13,326 nucleotides of DNA from Peptococcaceae bacterium (lineage in GTDB: Bacteria > Bacillota > Peptococcia > Peptococcales > Peptococcaceae): the NCBI GenBank assembly GCA_017387265.1, contig JAFOFM010000054.1:1-13326 (forward strand), in the 5' to 3' direction. Below are positions 8,082 through 13,326 of the stretch, piece after piece. The position numbers were made by a program, and so were the translations under genes. The first letter of the stretch is position 1, and each line of letters starts with the position of its first letter. Below the pieces are notes generated by a model, which ran no database searches, was not told the origin of the DNA, and saw only the letters and a program-made list of their open reading frames with translations.

Positions 8082-9077
8082 ATGGCAACTAAAATTGGTA
8101 TTAACGGGTTTGGTCGTATCGGTCGTTTATGCGTGCGTGTAGCAATGCAGCATGAAGATGTAGAAGTTGTTGCAATCAACAGCACATCCAACCCAGAAGG
8201 TACTGCACACCTGTTCCAGTACGACTCCACACACGGCACCTACAGAGGCGAAGTTTCCTACACAGAAGATTCTCTGGTAGTAGACGGCAAAAAAATCCGC
8301 CTGTTAAGCGACCGTGATCCAAAAAATCTGCCTTGGGGCGAACTGGGCGTTGATGTAGTTATCGACTGCACCGGTAAATTCAAAACCAAAGAAGACTGCC
8401 AGGTACACTTAGACAACGGTGCTAAAAAAGTTATCATCTCCGCACCTGGTAAAAATGTTGACGCTACCATCGTTATGGGCGTAAACGAAGAAATCTACAC
8501 ACCAGACATGCAGGTTATTTCCAACGCTTCCTGCACCACAAACTGCCTGGCTCCAGTTGTAAAAGTAATCAACAACAACTACACCATCAAACACGGTGTA
8601 ATGACAACTGTACACTCTTTCACCAACGACCAGAAAAACCTGGACAACCGTCACAAAGACTATCGTCGTGCAAGAGGCTGCGCTCAGTCCATCATTCCAA
8701 CCACCACTGGTGCTGCAAAAGCTGTAGGTGAAGTAATCCCTGCAATGAAAGGCAAACTGACCGGTCTGGCTCTGCGTGTTCCAACACCAAACGTATCTCT
8801 GGTTGACGTTGTATTCGAATTAGAAGAAAAAGTAACTGCAGAAGAAGTTAACGCTTTATTAAAAGCTGCTTCCGAAGGCGAAATGAAAGGTATCCTGGGC
8901 TACTCCGACAAACCACTGGTATCCATCGACTACAATGGCGATGATCGTTCCAGTATCGTTGACGGTCTGTCCACCATGGTTATGGATGACACCATGCTGA
9001 AAATCATGGCCTGGTACGACAATGAATGGGGCTACTCCTGCCGCGTTGTTGACCTGGCTGCTTACATCGGCAAATAA
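8082..9077 (+). CDS. gap: Glyceraldehyde-3-phosphate dehydrogenase, phosphorylating (type I)
   Basis: A 331-residue glycolytic enzyme that oxidises glyceraldehyde 3-phosphate to 1,3-bisphosphoglycerate with NAD(P). The N-terminal nucleotide fold shows INGFGRIGR. The catalytic site is NASCTTNCLAP with Cys151, and TVHSFTNDQ with His178; the 27-residue spacing is that of the family. WYDNEWGYSCRVVDL near the C-terminus is typical. Position 34 in AINSTSNPEG holds Ser where NAD-specific enzymes usually have Asp (NDL), so NADP or dual use is possible. CGGAGG lies 10 bases before ATG 8082. The gene stands alone between divergent greA and convergent xfp, with its own terminator. Codon choice looks biased to a few codons, as in highly expressed genes. 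Confidence 0.98.
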   Translation: MATKIGINGFGRIGRLCVRVAMQHEDVEVVAINSTSNPEGTAHLFQYDSTHGTYRGEVSYTEDSLVVDGKKIRLLSDRDPKNLPWGELGVDVVIDCTGKFKTKEDCQVHLDNGAKKVIISAPGKNVDATIVMGVNEEIYTPDMQVISNASCTTNCLAPVVKVINNNYTIKHGVMTTVHSFTNDQKNLDNRHKDYRRARGCAQSIIPTTTGAAKAVGEVIPAMKGKLTGLALRVPTPNVSLVDVVFELEEKVTAEEVNALLKAASEGEMKGILGYSDKPLVSIDYNGDDRSSIVDGLSTMVMDDTMLKIMAWYDNEWGYSCRVVDLAAYIGK

Positions 9078-9102
9078 TTCCGATTACAGACAAGCTAAAA
9101 TT

Positions 9103-9134
9103 AAAACGAGCAATTTCGATTGCTCGTTTTTTTG
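9103..9134 (+). terminator. Terminator of gap with UUCG tetraloop
   Basis: AAAACGAGCAAT (9103-9114) pairs with ATTGCTCGTTTT (9119-9130) around a TTCG loop, followed by more T. This 12-pair stem with a stable UUCG loop lies 25 bases after the gap stop codon. Confidence 0.92.
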
Positions 9135-9149
9135 TTTTTATAACAAACT

Positions 9150-9176
9150 AAAACAAAGGGCGCCGAAACGGCGCCC
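9150..9176 (-). terminator. Terminator of xfp
   Basis: GGGCGCCG and CGGCGCCC (9158-9165 and 9169-9176) form an eight-pair all-GC stem around a three-base loop. On the minus strand it is followed by TTTGTTTT (complement of 9150-9157). It lies 17 bases beyond the xfp stop codon and stands back to back with the gap terminator, separating two convergent genes. Confidence 0.9.
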
Positions 9177-9193
9177 CTGCATAAATCAATATT

Positions 9194-11545
9194 CTATTTT
9201 TCCCATTTCCATTCCGCAACTTCCGGCATATCGACGCCGTATTCACGGATGTACTGGTTATGTTCAACCAGTTTATCTTTCATTTCCTGTACGACCGCTG
9301 CGCCTTTGTTACTCAGGGAAGGAATCAGCTTGATGGCATCGATAACCAGATGGAATCGGTCGATGTCGTTCTGCACACGCATATCAAATGGTGTGGTAAT
9401 GGTGCCTTCTTCTTTGTAACCGCGCACGTGCAGATCTTTGTTGGCTCTGCGGTAGGTCAGCTCATGAATCAGCGATGGATAGCCGTGATATGCAAATAAA
9501 ATCGGCTTATCTTTGGTGAAAATCATATCGTAGTCGGACTGGCTCAGGCCATGCGGATGCTGGGAGCTATCCTGCAGACGCATTAAGTCCACCACGTTTA
9601 CAACGCGAACCTTCAGTTCAGGCAGTTTTTTGCGGAGAATCGATACTGCCGCCAGTGTTTCTAATGTCGGTGCATCGCCGCAGCATGCCATAACGATATC
9701 CGGTTCGTTTCCGGCATCGGTAGATGCCCAGTCCCAGATGCCAATGCCCTGGGTGCAGTGTTTCACAGCCTGCTCCATATTAAGCCACTGCGGACGGGCA
9801 TGTTTGGATGTTACCATAACATTGATATAGTTGCGGCTGCGTACACAATGGTCAAAGCAGCTTAATAAACAGTTGGTATCCGGCGGGAAGTACATACGTA
9901 CCACGTCGGCTTTTTTATTGGCCAGATGATCAATAAAGCCCGGGTCCTGATGGGTGTAGCCGTTATGATCCTGCTGCCATACATTAGACGATAAAATATA
10001 GTTCAGCGAGGAGATTTTTGCCCGCCAAGGCAGTTCGCTGGTCACTTTCAGCCATTTTGCATGCTGGGATGCCATGGAGTCTACAATACGGATAAATGCT
10101 TCATAGCTGTTAAAAATCCCATGGCGGCCGGTTAACAGATACCCTTCCAGCCAGCCTTCACAGCAGTGTTCCGACAGCATGGAGTCCACAACGCGGCCGG
10201 TTTCGTCCAGATATTCGTCCCCGTCTACCGTTTCCGCATTCCATGTGCGGTTTGTCACTTCAAATACTTTGTTCAGGCGGTTGGACATGGTTTCATCCGG
10301 CCCGAAAATGCGGAAGGTCTGCGGATTGAGTTTTACGATATCGCGTACAAAGGCACCCAGTTCCAGCATATCCTGTGCTTCTACCGCACCAGGAGCATCT
10401 ACCTTAAGTGCATAATCACGGAAATCCGGCAGTTTTAAATCACGGAGCAGCAGCCCGCCGTTTGCATGCGGATTTGCCGCCATACGGCGATTTCCTGCCG
10501 GTGCAAAGGCTTTCAGATCCGGTGTCAAATCACCGTCCGCTGTAAACAGTTCCTCCGGTTTGTAACTTTTGAGCCACGCTTCCACCATCTGTACATGTTC
10601 CGGCTTACTCATATTAACCGGTACCTGATGAGCGCGGAAAGTATCTTCTATTTTTTTGCCATCTACTTCTTTTGGACCGCTCCAGCCTTTTGGTGCACGA
10701 AGAATTACCATTGGCCAGTAGTAAGGCACTGCCAGACTGCCGGCTCTTGCAGCCTCCTGAATAGCTTTAATATCCTGATATGCTGCTTCCAGAGCCTCTG
10801 CCATAGCTTCATGCATATAAACCGGGTCGGAACCTTCTACAAAATATGGTTTCCAGCCCATACCCTCAAAGAATTTCTGTAAATCCGCTTTCGGGATGCG
10901 GGCCAGAATGGTCGGGTTTGCAATTTTATAGCCGTTCAGATGCAGAATCGGCAGTACTGCGCCATCTGTCTGCGGGCTTAAAAATTTATTGCTCTGCCAT
11001 GCCGTGGCTAAAGGGCCGGTTTCTGCCTCGCCATCGCCTACAACACAGGCTGCAATTAAATCCGGATTATCAAATACAGCACCAAATGCATGGGCCAGCG
11101 AATAGCCCAGCTCGCCGCCTTCGTGAATAGAGCCAGGAACCTCCGGTGCTACGTGGCTGGAAATACCGCCCGGGAAGGAAAACTGCTTAAACAGTTTCTG
11201 CAGACCGTCTTTATCCTGCCCTACATTCGGATATACCTCGCTGTAGCTTCCGTCCATCCAGGACTGCGCCACCATGGCATTACCGCCATGCCCCGGCCCG
11301 GACAGATAGATCATATTGAGGTCGTATTTTTTTATCATACGGTTCAGATGCGTATAAATGAAGTTCTGGCCAGGCACTGTGCCCCAGTGACCAACGATTT
11401 TACGTTTAATCTGATCCCGGGTTAACGGTGTTTCCAGAAGCGGATTATCCAGTAAATATAACTGTGCTGCCGACAGATAGTTTGATGCGCGCCACCATTT
11501 ATCCAGAAGCACACGTTCCTGTTCGTTTAAAATCTGATTAGACAT
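9194..11545 (-). CDS. xfp: Phosphoketolase (xylulose-5-phosphate/fructose-6-phosphate)
   Basis: A 783-residue thiamine-diphosphate enzyme that splits xylulose 5-phosphate (and in many members fructose 6-phosphate) with phosphate to acetyl phosphate plus glyceraldehyde 3-phosphate or erythrose 4-phosphate. Motifs include [10 protein letters not shown] (51-60), [10 protein letters not shown] (82-91), the family signature [15 protein letters not shown] (141-155) and the cofactor-binding GDGEAETGP (170-178). Length is normal for the family. I chose ATG 11545, giving [10 protein letters not shown], because AAGGAGG (complement of 11553-11559) lies 7 bases upstream; the open frame extends 27 codons further to 11626 but that part runs through promoter-like DNA. 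The gene has its own terminator and a probable promoter. It converges on gap, which would use the glyceraldehyde 3-phosphate produced. Whether it takes fructose 6-phosphate cannot be read from the sequence. Confidence 0.97.
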   Translation of the reverse strand: MSNQILNEQERVLLDKWWRASNYLSAAQLYLLDNPLLETPLTRDQIKRKIVGHWGTVPGQNFIYTHLNRMIKKYDLNMIYLSGPGHGGNAMVAQSWMDGSYSEVYPNVGQDKDGLQKLFKQFSFPGGISSHVAPEVPGSIHEGGELGYSLAHAFGAVFDNPDLIAACVVGDGEAETGPLATAWQSNKFLSPQTDGAVLPILHLNGYKIANPTILARIPKADLQKFFEGMGWKPYFVEGSDPVYMHEAMAEALEAAYQDIKAIQEAARAGSLAVPYYWPMVILRAPKGWSGPKEVDGKKIEDTFRAHQVPVNMSKPEHVQMVEAWLKSYKPEELFTADGDLTPDLKAFAPAGNRRMAANPHANGGLLLRDLKLPDFRDYALKVDAPGAVEAQDMLELGAFVRDIVKLNPQTFRIFGPDETMSNRLNKVFEVTNRTWNAETVDGDEYLDETGRVVDSMLSEHCCEGWLEGYLLTGRHGIFNSYEAFIRIVDSMASQHAKWLKVTSELPWRAKISSLNYILSSNVWQQDHNGYTHQDPGFIDHLANKKADVVRMYFPPDTNCLLSCFDHCVRSRNYINVMVTSKHARPQWLNMEQAVKHCTQGIGIWDWASTDAGNEPDIVMACCGDAPTLETLAAVSILRKKLPELKVRVVNVVDLMRLQDSSQHPHGLSQSDYDMIFTKDKPILFAYHGYPSLIHELTYRRANKDLHVRGYKEEGTITTPFDMRVQNDIDRFHLVIDAIKLIPSLSNKGAAVVQEMKDKLVEHNQYIREYGVDMPEVAEWKWEK

Positions 11546-11597
11546 AAGACATCCTCCTTGCTGAACAATCGATTTTATTATGTTTCCTCTCACTTTT

Positions 11598-11626
11598 ATT
11601 TTACCATAGTTTTCTAAAATCGTCAT
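11598..11626 (-). promoter_or_regulatory. Probable extended -10 promoter of xfp
   Basis: On the minus strand TGGTAAAAT (complement of 11598-11606) forms an extended -10 element (TG-N-TAAAAT) with a weak -35 (ATGACG, complement of 11621-11626) at 17 bases. The start would fall near 11591, leaving a leader of about 45 bases before the xfp ATG. The weak -35 makes this tentative. Confidence 0.45.
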
Positions 11627-11649
11627 CCATCAATCAGAGTCATTTGTCC

Positions 11650-11678
11650 ATACAGAATTTCTATCTATGCAGAATTTC
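11650..11678. repeat. Short direct repeat ATRCAGAATTTC
   Basis: ATACAGAATTTC (11650-11661) and ATGCAGAATTTC (11667-11678) are near-identical 12-base copies whose starts are 17 bases apart. They lie between the SpoIID-like gene and the probable xfp promoter, about 25 bases upstream of its -35. They could be a regulator site for xfp or chance in AT-rich DNA. The rest of the 164-base gap (11546-11709) holds only the xfp ribosome site and probable promoter; I see no clear terminator for the SpoIID-like gene. Confidence 0.4.
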
Positions 11679-11709
11679 CAATACAGATAAATACTTATCC
11701 GCAGCCAGT

Positions 11710-12672
11710 TCATGGCTGTACCCGCACAATCTCGATATCATCAAAAAAATATTCCACAATATCTTCGGCGTCTTCGCCTTCCTCTGCCAGTGCCTTTGCC
11801 CCCCACTGGCTCATGCCGACACCATGGCCATATCCCCGCCCTTTTACCATGAGCCGGCCGTCCCGAATCGCAATTTCTTCAATCATATTCGATTTCATGG
11901 TTTCACCGCCGAGCGCCAGCCGCAAAGCCGCTGCCCCTACAGAAAGGCCATCAAAATCATATTTCATAACACGTCCGGATTCGCCCTGTTCCGCAATGCG
12001 GACCTGCTGAAACTTCTCCCGTCGCACACCGGTTACAGACTCGACCGCATCGGCTACCTGTTTCATTGTAAAATAAGTTTCCCAGGTCCGGTTTGGATTG
12101 TCAGGCAGAGTAAAGCCAGGGTCTTCCACACTTTCAATATAGGGAGTCGGCTCTTTTTCGTAGGCCAGCCCTTCTTTTGCCGATGCCGCAGTGCGGCCGC
12201 CTCCGTCTGCAAAAAACCAGGCCTTGATCAGTTCGCCACGATAAACCGCCACCTGATTCCCGGTTTTATCTACGGCCTGTTTTACCCGGTTATTGATTTT
12301 TGATGCATCATAGGCCTGAAATTCATGAATATCGGTGGAAGCATCGGTTCCCCGTTTTTGTACACCGCCATCTTCTATTTTTTCCAGCGTAAAAGTCCGC
12401 GCCATAATGGCCTGTGCCGCCAGCGCCTCCACCGGCCAGTTCACATCCATTTCCCCGGCTACCACCCCATACAGATACTCTTTTAGCGGCAGCTGGATAA
12501 CCTCGCCTGTTTCATGCTGATAAAGGCTGATAACCGTATCATCGGTTAGCCAGTTATGTTGTGTTTTTGCGATGTCCTCCCCATCCCGGCCGCAGCCGGT
12601 AAACATGCCTGCCAGAATACAGATCATCACACACAGGCGGAACGTTTTTTGACAGTTCCTGAAAAAATCCAT
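11710..12672 (-). CDS. SpoIID/LytB-domain lipoprotein, probable peptidoglycan lytic enzyme
   Basis: A 320-residue protein. The N-terminus has a hydrophobic segment ending in a lipobox FTGC with Cys27, predicting an envelope-anchored lipoprotein. The SpoIID domain begins with LPLKEYLYGVVAGEMDVNWP (61-80), where Glu74 matches the catalytic glutamate of SpoIID, followed by EALAAQAIMARTFTL, and ends with the hallmark GRGYGHGVGMSQWGAKALA. SpoIID cuts glycan strands stripped of stem peptides during engulfment in spore formers, but the domain is widespread in non-sporulating Firmicutes, where it is thought to act in wall remodelling or division. I chose ATG 12672 because AAAGGAGGT lies 6 bases upstream; a frame starting at 12705 would lie inside the hairpin and lacks a ribosome site. 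It follows rqcP by 44 bases. The ribosome site is buried in a hairpin (see that entry). Family call is firm; the exact role is not. Confidence 0.92.
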   Translation of the reverse strand: MDFFRNCQKTFRLCVMICILAGMFTGCGRDGEDIAKTQHNWLTDDTVISLYQHETGEVIQLPLKEYLYGVVAGEMDVNWPVEALAAQAIMARTFTLEKIEDGGVQKRGTDASTDIHEFQAYDASKINNRVKQAVDKTGNQVAVYRGELIKAWFFADGGGRTAASAKEGLAYEKEPTPYIESVEDPGFTLPDNPNRTWETYFTMKQVADAVESVTGVRREKFQQVRIAEQGESGRVMKYDFDGLSVGAAALRLALGGETMKSNMIEEIAIRDGRLMVKGRGYGHGVGMSQWGAKALAEEGEDAEDIVEYFFDDIEIVRVQP

Positions 12673-12718
12673 AAAAAAACCTCCTTTGCAGAAAGTATTC
12701 CGCAAAAGAGGGAGGTTT
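12673..12718 (-). terminator. Terminator-like hairpin overlapping the Shine-Dalgarno site of the SpoIID-like gene
   Basis: On the minus strand AAACCTCC (complement of 12711-12718) pairs with GGAGGTTT (complement of 12677-12684). TTTGC/GCAAA adds five pairs after a four-base bulge, leaving a 12-base loop. A run of seven T follows directly and the ATG of the SpoIID-like gene comes next. The 3' arm contains the ribosome site AAAGGAGGT, and the 5' arm starts inside the rqcP stop codon. It may therefore act as terminator, as translational lock, or both. Confidence 0.7.
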
Positions 12719-12974
12719 AATCAATTTCCTGACCTTCCAGTAATCGATATAAGGTCTTGGCATCATCTGCACGAACATTATCACGCACTTCTAAAATTTC
12801 AGCACGTACTTTTCGTTCCCCAAAACCGATTTCCAGTACATCGCCAGGTTTTACCTCGGCACCGGCTTTCGCCACTTTGCCATTAATTTTTACTTTGCCG
12901 CCGTCACACACATCTTTGGCAACCGTTCTTCGTTTGATAATACGAGATACCTTCAGGTATTTGTCCAGACGCAT
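12717..12974 (-). CDS. rqcP: S4-domain ribosome quality control protein RqcP (YabO type)
   Basis: An 85-residue protein made of little more than an S4 RNA-binding domain: MRLDKYLKVSRIIKRRTVAK at the N-terminus, then GGKVKINGKVAKAGAEVKPGD. It closely follows the pattern of Bacillus RqcP/YabO (about 86 residues), including Arg2, Asp4 and Arg16. RqcP binds the 50S subunit carrying stalled peptidyl-tRNA and works with RqcH to add alanine tails. I chose ATG 12974 because AAGGCGGTGAT (complement of 12979-12989) matches the anti-Shine-Dalgarno sequence almost fully just upstream; the alternative GTG at 12983 falls within that site. It lies downstream of hup but behind hup's terminator, and just ahead of the SpoIID-like gene. 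No convincing promoter was found in 12990-13062. The position after hup supports YabO-type orthology over the Hsp15 (HslR) type. Confidence 0.92.
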   Translation of the reverse strand: MRLDKYLKVSRIIKRRTVAKDVCDGGKVKINGKVAKAGAEVKPGDVLEIGFGERKVRAEILEVRDNVRADDAKTLYRLLEGQEID

Positions 12975-13062
12975 TTTTATCACCGCCTTATCTGTCTGCT
13001 GTCTGTATTTTTGCCTTTATCGCTTATATTCCACTGTTTCAGCAGAAATCCTGTGAAAAATT

Positions 13063-13093
13063 AAAAAATCCGCTGATTATACAATCAGCGGAT
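13063..13093 (-). terminator. Terminator of hup
   Basis: ATCCGCTGATT (13068-13078) and AATCAGCGGAT (13083-13093) form a perfect 11-pair stem with a four-base loop. On the minus strand it is followed by a T run (complement of 13063-13068) and lies 20 bases after the hup stop codon. Confidence 0.92.
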
Positions 13094-13113
13094 GGATATG
13101 CAGTCAGCTGCAA

Positions 13114-13326
13114 TTATTTTTTCTTTGCTACTACTTCTTTCAGACCTTTACCAGCTTTGAATGCAGGTACTTTTGTTTCTGGAATTGTAATATCTTCTTT
13201 GGTCTGTGGGTTTTTAGCTTTGCGAGCTTTACGTTCTCTAACTTCGAATGTACCGAAACCAACCAGCTGAACTTTATCGCCTTCCTGCAGGCTTTCGGTT
13301 ACAGCCGCTAATACAGCGTTTACTGC
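13114..13326 (-). CDS. hup: DNA-binding protein HU, 5'-partial
   Basis: The window edge cuts the N-terminus; 70 residues to the stop are visible of a usual 90 or so. They include [18 protein letters not shown], the HU/IHF family signature that leads into the DNA-binding arm, then an arm with proline in [15 protein letters not shown], and a lysine-rich end VVAKKK. HU is a small dimeric nucleoid protein that bends DNA. A location next to rqcP is common in Firmicutes. The HU versus IHF choice rests on the Firmicutes setting and on the general look of the arm. Confidence 0.96.
   Translation of the reverse strand, partial: AVNAVLAAVTESLQEGDKVQLVGFGTFEVRERKARKAKNPQTKEDITIPETKVPAFKAGKGLKEVVAKKK

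Noticed and set aside
11686..11699. Small inverted repeat GATAA/TTATC as terminator of the SpoIID-like gene
   Set aside because: Only five AT-rich pairs and no following T run.
11644..12303. 219-codon open frame on the plus strand
   Set aside because: Most of it is antisense to the SpoIID-like gene, which has a clear lipobox and domain motifs; the frame has no recognisable domain.
11710..12672. Evidence for sporulation
   Set aside because: The SpoIID/LytB domain is common in non-sporulating Firmicutes, and no other sporulation gene (such as yabP or yabQ) appears next to rqcP.

Overview
The window looks like chromosomal DNA of an anaerobic low-to-middle GC Firmicute. My best guess is a member of the Negativicutes (Veillonella/Megasphaera/Dialister/Acidaminococcus relatives). 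The grounds are strong Gram-positive-type Shine-Dalgarno sites (AAGGAGG), a greA-lysS pair, a hup-rqcP-SpoIID-like order, a phosphoketolase, and an oxygen-sensitive nitrogenase-like system. The class assignment is inference; Firmicutes is better supported. No tRNA, rRNA, insertion sequence, phage or CRISPR signal was seen, and no stretch over 300 bases lacks a gene.

Region 1 (1-5714, plus strand) is the most interesting part. It is a tightly packed six-gene operon, with four of five junctions being ATGA overlaps. It encodes an Fe protein of the NifH superfamily (5' end outside the window), two small nitrogenase component-1-type (NifD/NifK-like) proteins, and a complete FepB/FecCD/FecE-type importer (lipoprotein, permease, ATPase). 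The first component-1 protein keeps three cysteines spaced like NifD cluster ligands; the second has none at those places. The ATPase carries a C-terminal domain resembling the TM1266 family, otherwise known from [FeFe]-hydrogenase gene neighbourhoods. No cofactor-assembly genes are present, so this is not a nitrogen-fixation locus. I read it as an uncharacterised nitrogenase-like reductase coupled to uptake of a metal chelate or tetrapyrrole-like substrate.

Region 2 (5715-7984) has a terminator for that operon, a facing terminator for lysS, and the minus-strand greA-lysS operon with a near-perfect housekeeping promoter. Region 3 (7985-9176) is gap (glyceraldehyde-3-phosphate dehydrogenase) on the plus strand, divergent from greA, ending in a UUCG-loop terminator placed back to back with the terminator of the convergent xfp gene. 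Region 4 (9194-11545) is xfp, a thiamine-diphosphate phosphoketolase that makes acetyl phosphate from sugar phosphates; gap and xfp are both central carbon enzymes.

Region 5 (11546-13326, all minus strand) reads from the right edge: hup (partial, with its terminator), rqcP (ribosome quality control), then a SpoIID/LytB-domain lipoprotein. The Shine-Dalgarno site of the lipoprotein gene lies inside a terminator-like hairpin that fills the gap after rqcP.
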